Origin: DATLGB01 sp963726825
Lineage (GTDB): Bacteria; Actinomycetota; Thermoleophilia; Solirubrobacterales; Solirubrobacteraceae
Assembly (NCBI GenBank): GCA_963726825.1
Contig: CAVSDT010000002.1
Span: 1-64,000, forward strand
Direction of reading: 5' to 3'
DNA: 64,000 nt
Each line of letters opens with the position of its first letter. Positions within the stretch are counted from its first letter, which is position 1. The notes under the pieces are model-generated. The model did no database searches. It had not been told where the DNA came from and saw only the letters and a list, made by a program, of their open reading frames with translations. Below, in pieces: positions 19,937 through 29,899 of the stretch. The position numbers and the translations under genes were made by a program.

Positions 19937-22111
19937 GTGACGGAGACGTCGGCGGGAGTGCGCGGGCGCGACAGGGCGCACGCTCGGGTGCAGGAGGAGG
20001 AGCACGCGTGGCCGTCGGCACCGCTGCGCGGCCTGCACCTCGGCGCCCTCTGGGCCCTCGCCTTCGTCCAGCCGCTGTTCGGCCTCCTCGGCGACAACCC
20101 GGCGTTCTTCGTCGCCCGCAACAACACCCCCGGCGACATCCTCCTGTTCGCGATCGGGTTCGCGCTGGTCCCGCCGCTGCTGTTCGTCCTGCTCGAGGTC
20201 GTGCTCGAGAAGGTCAGCCCGCGGCTCGCCCGCATCGTGCACCTGACGTTGGTCGTCGTCCTCGCCGGCGCGCTGCTGGGCCAGATCTTCAAGAACCTCA
20301 GCCCGAGCCCGTTCGTCCTGTTCCCGATCGCGATCGCCCTCGGGCTGCTCGCGATGGACGCCTACCGGCGTCTGCCCGCCGTGCGCACCCTCCTCTCGGT
20401 GCTCACCGTCGCCCCCGTCGTCGTGCTCGCGCTGCTCCTCTTCCTCTCGCCGGTGAGCGGTCTCGTGTTCGGCTCCGACGACGCCCAGGCCTCCGGTACC
20501 GGCACGACGTCCAAGACCCCCGTGGTCCTGATGATCTTCGACGAGCTGCCGACCATCTCGCTGATGCGACGCGACCAGACGATCGACGCGCAGCGCTACC
20601 CCCACTTCGCCAAGCTCGGCCGCAGCTCCACCTTCTACAAGAACACCACCAGCGTCTCGGACGGCACCTACGTGGCCGTGCCCGCGATCCTCACCGGCAA
20701 GCGCCCGTCCGCGGAGCTGCCGACGTCGCGGACCTACCCCGACAACCTGTACTCGCTGCTCGGGCGCACCTACGACCAGTTCAACCAGGAGCCGATCACC
20801 AAGGTCTGCCCGACCTCGTTGTGCACCGCCCGCGAGCGGCCCCGCCAGAAGACCCGGCTGCTTGACCTCGCGGCGGACCTCAAGGTCGTCGAGGGCCGGC
20901 TGCTGCTGCCCGAGAAGCTCGCCGACACGCTGCCCCCGATCGACCGCGACTGGGAGGACTTCGCCGCCGACGACGGCGACGACGGCCTCGCCGCCGCGTC
21001 GCGCTCCACCGGCTCCACCGGCGCCGGGGGCGCGGCGAAGGGCCCCATCACGAAGATCGCCGGCACCGACATCCCCTCCGAGCGCGTGCGCCAGGCCCGC
21101 GCGGTCGTGGCCCAGATGCGCCCGCGCGATCGCGGCGCGCTGTACATGGTCCACAACGTCATCCCGCACGTGCCGTGGCGCTTCCTGCCCAACGGCGCGC
21201 AGTACGTCGTCGACGGCCCGACGATCCCGGGCCTCGACGACCAGACCTGGAAGGCGACCCCGTTCCAGCTGCAGCAGGCCTACCAGCGCGACTTCCTGAT
21301 GACGCGCTTCGCCGACAACCTGCTCGGGGAGGCGATCACCCAGATGCGCTCCACCGGCCTGTGGGACAAGGCGCTCGTGATCGTCACGGCCGACCACGGC
21401 GGCGCGATCGGGTCCGGGGAGGAACGTCGCCCGGTGACGAAGGAGAACTTCGGGTCCGTCGCCGGTGTTCCCCTCTTCGTGAAGCTTCCCGGCCAGCAGC
21501 AGGGCAAGGTCTCCGACGAGTTCACGACGACGATGGACGTCGTCCCGACCGTCGCGAAGACCCTCGGCATCAAGACGGACTTCGAGTTCGACGGCATCCC
21601 CGTCGACGAGCCGCGTACGCCGAAGCTCCTGCAGCAGCGCAACGGCCGCGACGCGAAGCTCGTCGGGCTGACCCCGCAGCAGTTCGTCGCCAACCGCAAC
21701 GCGCGCCTGGCCCGCCAGGACCGCGAGTTCCCGTCCGGCGACGCCGCCCTGTGGCGGATCGGCCCGCGCAAGGACCTCCTCGGCAAGCCGGTCTCGGCGC
21801 TCGACGTCGTGGCGGCCAACGGCCGCAAGGCCGACATCGCCAACTCCGAGCTCTACAAGCGCGTGCGCAAGGGCTCGGGCGTGATCCCCGCCTACGTGAC
21901 CGGGACGCTCGAGCGCACCCGCGCCGGCACCGACGTCGCCGTGGCGGTCAACGGCGTCGTGCGGGCCACCGGCAAGACCTACGCCGACGGCGACGAGCAG
22001 CGCTTCTCCTTCGTCGTGGACCCGCGGACGCTCAAGCGCGGCCCCAACCGGATCCAGGTGCTCGCGGTCAACCGCGGCACCGAGGTCGCGGTGCTCGGGA
22101 GCGCCGGGTGA
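19937..22111 (+). CDS. Membrane-anchored sulfatase/alkaline-phosphatase-fold enzyme
   Basis: This 724-aa protein begins with about five transmembrane helices (from LHLGALWALAFVQPLFG to VVLALLLFLSPVSGLVF). An extracytoplasmic sulfatase-superfamily domain follows: metal strand VVLMIFDELPTISL (Asp202) and the second site VIVTADHGGAI (Asp486, His487), then VPLFVKLPG and DVVPTVAKTLGI. The layout resembles LTA synthases and phosphoethanolamine or phosphoglycerol transferases, which use Thr as nucleophile; the TISL region near Asp202 could supply it. It may transfer or remove a phosphate or sulfate group on a surface glycopolymer. It starts at GTG right after the methyltransferase stop, and its stop overlaps the next start by 4 nt (GTGA). 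Confidence 0.82.
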   Translation: MTETSAGVRGRDRAHARVQEEEHAWPSAPLRGLHLGALWALAFVQPLFGLLGDNPAFFVARNNTPGDILLFAIGFALVPPLLFVLLEVVLEKVSPRLARIVHLTLVVVLAGALLGQIFKNLSPSPFVLFPIAIALGLLAMDAYRRLPAVRTLLSVLTVAPVVVLALLLFLSPVSGLVFGSDDAQASGTGTTSKTPVVLMIFDELPTISLMRRDQTIDAQRYPHFAKLGRSSTFYKNTTSVSDGTYVAVPAILTGKRPSAELPTSRTYPDNLYSLLGRTYDQFNQEPITKVCPTSLCTARERPRQKTRLLDLAADLKVVEGRLLLPEKLADTLPPIDRDWEDFAADDGDDGLAAASRSTGSTGAGGAAKGPITKIAGTDIPSERVRQARAVVAQMRPRDRGALYMVHNVIPHVPWRFLPNGAQYVVDGPTIPGLDDQTWKATPFQLQQAYQRDFLMTRFADNLLGEAITQMRSTGLWDKALVIVTADHGGAIGSGEERRPVTKENFGSVAGVPLFVKLPGQQQGKVSDEFTTTMDVVPTVAKTLGIKTDFEFDGIPVDEPRTPKLLQQRNGRDAKLVGLTPQQFVANRNARLARQDREFPSGDAALWRIGPRKDLLGKPVSALDVVAANGRKADIANSELYKRVRKGSGVIPAYVTGTLERTRAGTDVAVAVNGVVRATGKTYADGDEQRFSFVVDPRTLKRGPNRIQVLAVNRGTEVAVLGSAG

Positions 22112-24300
22112 GACGCCGGGTGGCGGGGCTGGCCGGCGCGCTGGTCGCGCTGGCCCTCTGGGCCGTGCCCGCCGGAGCGCTCGAGACGCCCGACCCGCCG
22201 CTGCGCAACGCCGACTACTTCGCCTTCTCGGACCAGATCGTCGACCAGATGGAGAGCTCCTGGTCGGAGAAGAAGGGCTACTACACGACGGGGGCGCGCT
22301 CGATCGACACGATCGCCAACGCCGCGCTGCTGACGGTGTTCGCCACCTCGGCCGCCTACGGCCACGTCGGCCCGGCGCGCAACGACGCCCGCGCGAAGCT
22401 GCTCACGGAGCGGCTCACGGCCGCGCCGCCGTTCTACACCGAGGCCAGCTCGCCGGGCTACGACAAGATGTTCCACACCCCGGGATGGACGTCGAACATG
22501 GACGGCCCCTACGTCGACATGGACAAGTCGATCGACCCGAAGGTCGCCGAGGGCCTGCAGATCGCCTACCGCACCCGCGACGTGCTGGGCCTGACCCCCG
22601 AGACGGTCGCGGCGATCAGGACCGAGATCAGCGCCGTCAGCCACGTCGACTTCTTCCGCTACCCGAAGGTGCGGCTGAACCAGATCAACTGGAACGCCGA
22701 GCTCTACGCCTACGACTGGCTCGTCAACGGCAACGCGGAGCTCCTGCGCAAGGACTACCGCGAGCACGTCGACGCGTTCACCCAGGGCTTCAAGACGCCC
22801 CAGATCGAGAACGGCTCGCCCAACGTCGGGCCCTCCTACCGCTTCACCTACCAGTCCAACGCGCCGCTGAGCCTGGCCCGCAACGTCGACTCGGCCGAGT
22901 ACGCGATGATGACGCTGCACTTCGTCTACTGGTACGACCTCGCCAAGGACGCCGGGATGGCGGCGCTCCCCGCGGAGGACCTCAGGCTCCTGCGCGGCTG
23001 GGTGCAGCGCTCCCTCTACGGCTACTGGACCCACGCCGGGTTCATGAACTGGGACACGGGCTGGAGCTACGAGCGCTGGATGAAGGGCAAGGCCTGGGCC
23101 TACGGGATGCAGGGCCTGCTGGCCATCGCCACCTCGCCCGACTTCCGCCGCCACAAGGCCGAGGGCGCGTACGCGAAGTACCTCTTCGACCGCGGCCTGC
23201 AGCTGTACGAGCACATGGGCGACCAGCGCGGCGGCCGGGCCTTCCGCCCGAGCGCGCAGCTGTACGGGATCGGCTCCCAGGGCGCGCCGGCGACGAAGAT
23301 GTTCTGGGCCCGCATGGCCGCCAACGCCGCCCGGGCGGTCTCGGCCGGCATGGGGACGATGCAGTCCAAGCAGCCGCCGCCCTTCTACGCCTACGACGCC
23401 GACATCGGCCGCCTCGCGGTCTCGACCCCGCGCTACTCGACCGCGATCCTCGCCGTGGACCGCAACAAGGTCCCCTACGGCGGGCAGGACCTCGCCCGCC
23501 TCTACGACGCCGACGGCGACCCCCTGACCGGCACCGGCGCCCGGGGCTACCAGGCGCTCGGCGCGATCGTGCGCTCCGCCGGCGGCAAGCGGCTGCTGAC
23601 GACGCAGGCCGGCCTCGGCAAGGACCCCAAGCGCCCGCCGCTGACCCTCACCCGCTCGCCCCGCGGCCGCGTCACCCATCAGCGGCGGCTCGCCGTCCAG
23701 CCCGACGCCGGGCCGTTCGGCCGTCTGTCGGTGACGGGGGCCCGCACCCGCGGCGGCGTGCGCGCCCGCAGCGCGTACGACTTCCACGAGCGCTCCATCG
23801 ACGTGCGCTGGAGCTTCGCCCGCACCGACCTCCCGGAGCTGAAGGCCAAGACGCGGGAGGGCCGGCGCAAGGCCCGCCGCAGGCCGGTGCGCCCCGACGC
23901 CGTCACGGTGCAGCTGCCCGTCTCCGGCCGTCAGGCGACGATCGGCGCGCTCCTGCGGACGGGCGTGGGCGTCCCGCTCGTGCCCGGCGGCCGGTCGGTG
24001 GACCTCGCCGACGTCAAGCGCTTCTACCTGCGGGCCTCCTACGGCTCTTACCGCGTCGAGGTCCCGGCGGGCGCCCGGGGCACGACCCGGGTGCTCGCGG
24101 CGCGCTACCAGCGCTCCAACCCGCGCGGCGGCCCGACGCTGCAGCTGCAACTGCCGGCGCTGCGGCGCGCGCCCCTGTCGCTCGGCCTGCGGATCGTCCC
24201 CCAGGCCGACGGCGGAGTGGGCGAGCCGACGCCGGAGGACGTCGCCGCCGACCCCACTCCGACCCCGGTCCCCGAGCCGTCGAACACGCCCGGGCCGTGA
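22108..24300 (+). CDS. Secreted protein, possibly polysaccharide-lyase-like
   Basis: This 730-aa protein has a clear Sec signal peptide (VRRRVAGLAGALVALALWAV ending PAGA) and no later membrane helix. Residues about 30-430 are helix-rich with many aromatics (WNAELYAYDWLVNG, GWVQRSLYGYWTHAGFMNWD, WSYERWMKGKAWAYG), the look of an alpha/alpha-toroid such as glycan lyases or hydrolases have. The C-terminal third looks beta-rich and ends in a Pro/Thr linker (DPTPTPVPEPSNTPGP). I cannot name the family. It is the last gene of the 18276-24300 cluster and probably acts on the polymer its neighbours make or decorate. Confidence 0.65.
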   Translation: MRRRVAGLAGALVALALWAVPAGALETPDPPLRNADYFAFSDQIVDQMESSWSEKKGYYTTGARSIDTIANAALLTVFATSAAYGHVGPARNDARAKLLTERLTAAPPFYTEASSPGYDKMFHTPGWTSNMDGPYVDMDKSIDPKVAEGLQIAYRTRDVLGLTPETVAAIRTEISAVSHVDFFRYPKVRLNQINWNAELYAYDWLVNGNAELLRKDYREHVDAFTQGFKTPQIENGSPNVGPSYRFTYQSNAPLSLARNVDSAEYAMMTLHFVYWYDLAKDAGMAALPAEDLRLLRGWVQRSLYGYWTHAGFMNWDTGWSYERWMKGKAWAYGMQGLLAIATSPDFRRHKAEGAYAKYLFDRGLQLYEHMGDQRGGRAFRPSAQLYGIGSQGAPATKMFWARMAANAARAVSAGMGTMQSKQPPPFYAYDADIGRLAVSTPRYSTAILAVDRNKVPYGGQDLARLYDADGDPLTGTGARGYQALGAIVRSAGGKRLLTTQAGLGKDPKRPPLTLTRSPRGRVTHQRRLAVQPDAGPFGRLSVTGARTRGGVRARSAYDFHERSIDVRWSFARTDLPELKAKTREGRRKARRRPVRPDAVTVQLPVSGRQATIGALLRTGVGVPLVPGGRSVDLADVKRFYLRASYGSYRVEVPAGARGTTRVLAARYQRSNPRGGPTLQLQLPALRRAPLSLGLRIVPQADGGVGEPTPEDVAADPTPTPVPEPSNTPGP

Positions 24301-24355
24301 ACGTGGTTTCGGCCTCCGGGTCTCGCAAGCTCGCCCCTTCGGACGACGTCACCCC

Positions 24356-24364
24356 TGCTACTCT
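24356..24364 (+). promoter_or_regulatory. Extended -10 upstream of fusA
   Basis: TGCTACTCT is identical to the rpsL promoter element. A transcript from here would carry about 170 nt of leader before fusA. No convincing -35 box is visible. Confidence 0.45.
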
Positions 24365-24421
24365 TCCCTGTCGGCCCGGGACTGGCAGCGTTGTCGCCGA
24401 CCCGGCCTAAGGCCACCGTCC

Positions 24422-24442
24422 ATGGAGAACCTCCGGACATAG
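24422..24442 (+). CDS. Possible 6-codon leader peptide before fusA
   Basis: ATG-GAG-AAC-CTC-CGG-ACA-TAG encodes MENLRT and ends 41 nt before a terminator hairpin in the fusA leader. Its position would fit translation-coupled attenuation, but a frame this short could be chance and the Shine-Dalgarno signal is weak. Confidence 0.25.
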   Translation: MENLRT

Positions 24443-24483
24443 CGTCGCGCAACGGGATCAACATCCTTCCTGCCGTGACGTGA

Positions 24484-24504
24484 GGGGCCTACCGGGCCCC
24501 TTTT
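24484..24504 (+). terminator. Terminator/attenuator in the fusA leader
   Basis: A 6-bp GC stem (GGGGCC/GGCCCC) with a TACCG loop is followed directly by TTTT, the most canonical intrinsic terminator in the window. It is 180 nt past the envelope cluster and 37 nt before fusA. It either ends the upstream operon or attenuates fusA transcription from 24359. Confidence 0.7.
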
Positions 24505-24541
24505 CTACGCCTAAACCCCCCGCCAGGAATCGCTCTTTCAC

Positions 24542-26641
24542 ATGCCGCGTCAATACACCCTCGAGAAGACCCGCAACATCGGGATCATGGCCCACATCGA
24601 TGCGGGCAAGACCACGACGACCGAGCGGATCCTCTACTACACCGGCCGGTCGCACAAGATCGGCGAGGTCCACGATGGCGCCGCCACGATGGACTGGATG
24701 GCGCAGGAGCAGGAGCGCGGCATCACGATCACGTCCGCCGCGACCACGGCGGAGTGGGACAACCACCGCATCAACATCATCGACACGCCCGGCCACGTGG
24801 ACTTCACGGTCGAGGTCGAGCGCTCGCTGCGCGTCCTCGACGGCGCCGTCGCCGTGTTCGACTCGGTCGCCGGCGTCGAGCCGCAGTCCGAGACGGTGTG
24901 GCGCCAGGCCGACACCTACCGCGTGCCGCGCCTCGCCTACATCAACAAGATGGACCGCACCGGCGCGGACTTCGACATGGGCATCCGCACCATGATCGAG
25001 CGCCTCGGCGCTAACCCGGTCCCGATCCAGCTGCCGATCGGCGCGGAGACGGAGTTCGAGGGCATCATCGACCTCGTCGGGATGAAGGCCATCACCTACC
25101 GCGACGACCTGGGCAAGGACGTCGACATCCACGACATCCCGGCCGAGCACCTCGACGCCGCCACGGAGGCGCGCGAGAAGCTCATCGACGCGGTCTCCGT
25201 GTTCGACGACGAGCTGGCCGAGCTGTTCCTCGAAGAGGCCGAGATCCCCAACGAGCAGCTCGTGGCGGCCATCCGCAAGGCGACGCTCGAGATGACGATG
25301 ACGCCGGTCCTGTGCGGCTCGTCCTTCAAGAACAAGGGCGTCCAGCCCCTGCTTGACGCGATCGTCGCCTACCTGCCGAGCCCCCTCGACGTGCCCGCCA
25401 TCAAGGGCGTCATCAAGGGCAAGGACGGCGAGGAGATCGAGGAGGATCGTCCCGCCGACGACTCCGGCCCGTTCGCCGCGCTGGCGTTCAAGATCGCCGC
25501 CGACCCGTTCGTCGGCAAGCTCACCTTCTTCCGCGTCTACTCGGGTCGCCTCGAGGCCGGCTCGCGCGTGCTCAACACGAACACGGGCAAGACCGACCGC
25601 ATCGGGCGCATCCTGATGATGCACGCCAACGAGCGCGAGGACGTCAACGAGGTCTACTCGGGCGACATCGCGGCCGCGGTCGGGATCAAGCAGGTCTACA
25701 CCGGCGACACCCTGTGTGCCCCGGACAAGCCGATCGTGCTGGAGGAGATGGTCTTCCCGGAGCCCGTCATCTCCGTGGCGATCGAGCCGAAGACCAAGTC
25801 CGACCAGGAGAAGATGTCCGTCGCCCTCGGCCGCCTGGCCGAGGAGGACCCGACCTTCCAGGTCAAGACGAACGAGGAGACCGGCCAGACCGAGATCTCC
25901 GGCATGGGCGAGCTGCATCTGGAGATCCTCGTGGATCGCATGATGCGCGAGTTCAAGGTGGAGGCCAACATCGGCCGCCCGCAGGTGTCCTACCGCGAGA
26001 CCGTCACCGGCACCGCGCAGAAGGTCGAGGGGCGCTTCGTCCGTCAGACCGGCGGCTCGGGCCAGTACGGCATCGTCTACTTCGACATCGAGCCGGCGCC
26101 GGGCGAGGGCTTCGACTTCGTCAACAAGGTCAAGGGCGGCTCGATCCCCACGGAGTACATCCCCGCGGTGGAGAAGGGCGCGGCCGAGGCGATGGAGACC
26201 GGCGTGCTCGCCGGCTACCCCCTCGTCGACGTCCGCATCACCCTCACCGACGGCAAGTACCACGACACGGACTCCTCCGAGATCGCCTTCAAGATCGCCG
26301 GCTCGCTCGGCATGCAGGAAGCGGTCAAGCGGGCCAAGCCGGCCCTGCTGGAGCCGATCTTCAAGGTCGAGGTCGTCACCCCCGAGGACTACCTCGGCGA
26401 CGTCATCGGCGACCTCTCCCGCCGCCGCGGCCGCATCGAGGGCCAGGAGCGGCGCGGCAACGCGCTCGCCGTCAGCGGCCTCGTGCCCCTGAGCGAGATG
26501 TTCGGCTACGCGACCGACGTGCGGTCGATGACCCAGGGCCGCGCGACGTACACGATGCAGTTCGAGAAGTACGACCAGGTGCCGAACAACGTCGCCACCA
26601 AGGTCATCGAAGAGCGCACGGGCAAGACCGAAGCCGCTTAG
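24542..26641 (+). CDS. fusA: Elongation factor G
   Basis: This 699-aa translocase GTPase has the G1 motif AHIDAGKTTTTERILYYTG, the G2/switch I threonine in the ERGITITSAATT region, G3 DTPGHVDF and G4 NKMDRTG. Domain IV and V landmarks near the end include GSLGMQEAVKRAKPALLEPI and GRATYTMQFEKYDQVP. The length is typical of bacterial EF-G. It is separated from rpsG by 7 kb and has its own leader with a terminator-like hairpin. tuf follows 53 nt later. Confidence 0.98.
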   Translation: MPRQYTLEKTRNIGIMAHIDAGKTTTTERILYYTGRSHKIGEVHDGAATMDWMAQEQERGITITSAATTAEWDNHRINIIDTPGHVDFTVEVERSLRVLDGAVAVFDSVAGVEPQSETVWRQADTYRVPRLAYINKMDRTGADFDMGIRTMIERLGANPVPIQLPIGAETEFEGIIDLVGMKAITYRDDLGKDVDIHDIPAEHLDAATEAREKLIDAVSVFDDELAELFLEEAEIPNEQLVAAIRKATLEMTMTPVLCGSSFKNKGVQPLLDAIVAYLPSPLDVPAIKGVIKGKDGEEIEEDRPADDSGPFAALAFKIAADPFVGKLTFFRVYSGRLEAGSRVLNTNTGKTDRIGRILMMHANEREDVNEVYSGDIAAAVGIKQVYTGDTLCAPDKPIVLEEMVFPEPVISVAIEPKTKSDQEKMSVALGRLAEEDPTFQVKTNEETGQTEISGMGELHLEILVDRMMREFKVEANIGRPQVSYRETVTGTAQKVEGRFVRQTGGSGQYGIVYFDIEPAPGEGFDFVNKVKGGSIPTEYIPAVEKGAAEAMETGVLAGYPLVDVRITLTDGKYHDTDSSEIAFKIAGSLGMQEAVKRAKPALLEPIFKVEVVTPEDYLGDVIGDLSRRRGRIEGQERRGNALAVSGLVPLSEMFGYATDVRSMTQGRATYTMQFEKYDQVPNNVATKVIEERTGKTEAA

Positions 26642-26694
26642 CCCCGGCACCTAGACTTTCCAACCGACTTAGAACCAAGAGGAGCACGAAACAG

Positions 26695-27882
<1,188 letters not shown>

Positions 27883-27892
27883 GCCTGACATG

Positions 27893-27955
27893 GGGCGGGC
27901 CGCAGCGGCCCGCCCTCCCGTCGCTCCCGAAGGCGGGCACCTAGCCCGCCTTCGG
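27893..27955 (+). terminator. Tandem hairpins after tuf, before rpsJ
   Basis: Two perfect hairpins lie 12 nt apart: GGGCGGGCC/GGCCCGCCC (27893-27901 and 27907-27915) and a 12-bp stem CCGAAGGCGGGC/GCCCGCCTTCGG (27927-27938 and 27944-27955). Neither has a long T-run. They probably end tuf transcription; the second could also be part of the S10 operon leader. The rest of the gap to 28017 shows no gene. Confidence 0.6.
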
Positions 27956-28017
27956 TGCGCAGTCAGCCAGTCAGAACCCAACCACTTCAACCGGACAGAA
28001 ACTCAGAGATACCTCCA

Positions 28018-28344
28018 GTGGCACCCGCCCAGAACAAGATCCGCATCCGCCTCAAGGCGTACGACTCCTCCGCGATCGAGACGGCCGCGAAGGAGATCGT
28101 GGAGACCGCACAGCGGACCGGCGCGACCGTGTCCGGGCCCGTGCCGCTCCCGACGGAGAAGAACATCTACTGCGTCATCCGGTCCCCGTTCAAGGACAAG
28201 GACTCACGCGAGCACTTCGAGATCCGCACGCACAAGCGGCTCATCGACATCCTGCAGCCGACGCCCAAGACGGTCGACTCGCTCCAGCGACTCGATCACC
28301 TTCCCGCGGGCGTCGACATCGAGATCAAGCTCGCCTTCGCCTAG
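28018..28344 (+). CDS. rpsJ: Ribosomal protein S10
   Basis: This is the first gene of the S10-spc-alpha block. Its 108 residues begin at GTG 28018 (VAPAQNKIRIRLKAYDSS). Family stretches are KNIYCVIRSPFKDKDSREHF and RTHKRLIDILQPTPKTVDSL. S10 sits in the 30S head and also joins NusB in antitermination. No strong Shine-Dalgarno sequence is visible. A start upstream would cut into the non-conserved leader. Confidence 0.97.
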   Translation: MAPAQNKIRIRLKAYDSSAIETAAKEIVETAQRTGATVSGPVPLPTEKNIYCVIRSPFKDKDSREHFEIRTHKRLIDILQPTPKTVDSLQRLDHLPAGVDIEIKLAFA

Positions 28345-28348
28345 ACCC

Positions 28349-28966
28349 ATGCCTGCCATCCTCGCCAAGAAGCTGGGCATGACCCAGCGCTTCCAGGAAG
28401 ACGGCTCCGTCGAGCGCGTCACGGTCCTCGAGGCTGGACCCTGTCCGGTCACCGCGATCCGCACGGAGGAGACCGACGGCTACGTCGCCGTGCAGCTCGG
28501 CTTCGGCGCCGTCCGTGAGAAGCACCTCTCAAAGCCCGAGCTCGGGCACCTCAAGTCCGTCGGCGCCCCGCCGCTGAAGCACCTCGTGGAGTTCCGCAAC
28601 GAGGCCGGTGAGCTCCAGGTGGGCGAGACCGTGACCGTCGAGGCGTTCTCCGTCGGCGACAAGATCAAGGTCGCCGGCACCTCCAAGGGCAAGGGCTTCC
28701 AGGGCACGATCAAGCGTCACCGCTTCGCCTCCGGCCCCAAGTCCCACGGCTCGCACAACAAGCGCGCGCCGGGCTCCATCGGTGCCTCCGCCACGCCGTC
28801 GCGCGTGATGAAGGGCATTCGCATGCCGGGCCAGATGGGCAACCACCGGGTCACCCAGAAGGGCCTCGAGGTCGTCGAGATCATCGCGGCCGACAACCTG
28901 CTGCTCGTCCGTGGCGCCGTTCCCGGCCCCAAGGGCGGCACCGTGGAGGTGCGCACCGATGGCTGA
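28349..28966 (+). CDS. rplC: Ribosomal protein L3
   Basis: This 205-aa early-assembly 50S protein begins PAILAKKLGMTQRFQEDG. The conserved central loop reaches the peptidyl-transferase centre (GFQGTIKRHRFASGPKSHGS, then PGSIGASATPSRVMKG and GQMGNHRVT). The end overlaps the rplD start by 8 nt. Confidence 0.98.
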   Translation: MPAILAKKLGMTQRFQEDGSVERVTVLEAGPCPVTAIRTEETDGYVAVQLGFGAVREKHLSKPELGHLKSVGAPPLKHLVEFRNEAGELQVGETVTVEAFSVGDKIKVAGTSKGKGFQGTIKRHRFASGPKSHGSHNKRAPGSIGASATPSRVMKGIRMPGQMGNHRVTQKGLEVVEIIAADNLLLVRGAVPGPKGGTVEVRTDG

Positions 28967-29600
28967 TGCCCCGATCCTCGGCGGTTCTGACACCGTCGCC
29001 CTCGACGACGCCGTGTTCGGCGTGGCCTTCAACGGGCCGCTCGTGCACGAGGTCGTGACCGCGGAGCTCGCGGCGCGCCGTCAGGGCACCCACTCGACCA
29101 AGACCCGCGGCATGGTCCGCGGCGGCGGCTCCAAGCCGTGGCGCCAGAAGGGCACGGGCCGCGCCCGCGCCGGCACCTCGCGCTCGCCGCTGTGGACGGG
29201 CGGCGGCACGGTCTTCGGACCCTCCCCGCGCCACTACACGGTGAAGGTCAACCGCAAGGCCCGCCGGGCCGCGCTGCGCAGCGCGCTGTCGATCCACGCC
29301 GAGCGTGGCTCGATCGCCGTGCTCGACGCCGCCGGCTTCGACGCGCCGTCGACCAAGCAGGCCATCGGCCTCCTCGACGGGCGCCAGGGCGGCAGCGTGC
29401 TGCTCGTGCTCTCCGGAGACGAGACGAACGTCGCGGCCGCCAAGTCCTTCCGCAACCTGGAGCGCGTCCACGTGCTCCCCGCGGAGCAGGCCGGGGTCGC
29501 GGACGTCATCCGCGCCGCGCACCTGATCGTGTCCCGCGAGGCCCTCGAGGCCCTGACCACGCGTGCGAAGACCCCCGTGCGCCAGAAGGAGACCGTCTGA
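28959..29600 (+). CDS. rplD: Ribosomal protein L4
   Basis: This 213-aa protein lines the exit tunnel. Its extended loop is visible as TRGMVRGGGSKPWRQKGTGR, ARAGTSRSPLWTGGGTVFGP. In some bacteria L4 also represses the S10 operon. The macrolide-contact loop looks unaltered. It overlaps rplC by 8 nt and shares one base with the rplW start. Confidence 0.97.
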   Translation: MADAPILGGSDTVALDDAVFGVAFNGPLVHEVVTAELAARRQGTHSTKTRGMVRGGGSKPWRQKGTGRARAGTSRSPLWTGGGTVFGPSPRHYTVKVNRKARRAALRSALSIHAERGSIAVLDAAGFDAPSTKQAIGLLDGRQGGSVLLVLSGDETNVAAAKSFRNLERVHVLPAEQAGVADVIRAAHLIVSREALEALTTRAKTPVRQKETV

Positions 29601-29899
29601 TGGACGCCACCCAGGTGATCATCCGCCCGATCGTCTCCGAGAAGTCCTACGTCCTCGCGACCGTCGGCAAGTACACGTTCCGCGTGCACGACGACGCGCA
29701 CAAGACGCAGATCAAGCAGGCGATCGAGGAGCTGTTCCCCGACGTCAAGGTGCTCGGCGTCGCCACGCAGTCCGTGCGCGGCAAGCCGAAGCGCCGCGGC
29801 TACACGTCCGGCAAGCGCCGCTCGTGGAAGAAGGCCATCGTGCAGGTCCGCCAGGGCGATTCCATCCCGATCTTCCAGGGCCTGGAGGCCGATCTCTGA
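29600..29899 (+). CDS. rplW: Ribosomal protein L23
   Basis: This 99-aa tunnel-exit protein is the docking point for trigger factor and SRP. It begins DATQVIIRPIVSEKSYVLA and contains GKPKRRGYTSGKRRSWKKA. Its ATG overlaps the rplD stop by one base (TGATG), and its own stop overlaps rplB in the same way. Confidence 0.97.
   Translation: MDATQVIIRPIVSEKSYVLATVGKYTFRVHDDAHKTQIKQAIEELFPDVKVLGVATQSVRGKPKRRGYTSGKRRSWKKAIVQVRQGDSIPIFQGLEADL

Noticed and set aside
17733..24300. Genomic island or prophage inserted in the str operon
   Set aside because: No integrase, transposase, tRNA target or direct repeats are visible, and base composition matches the flanks.
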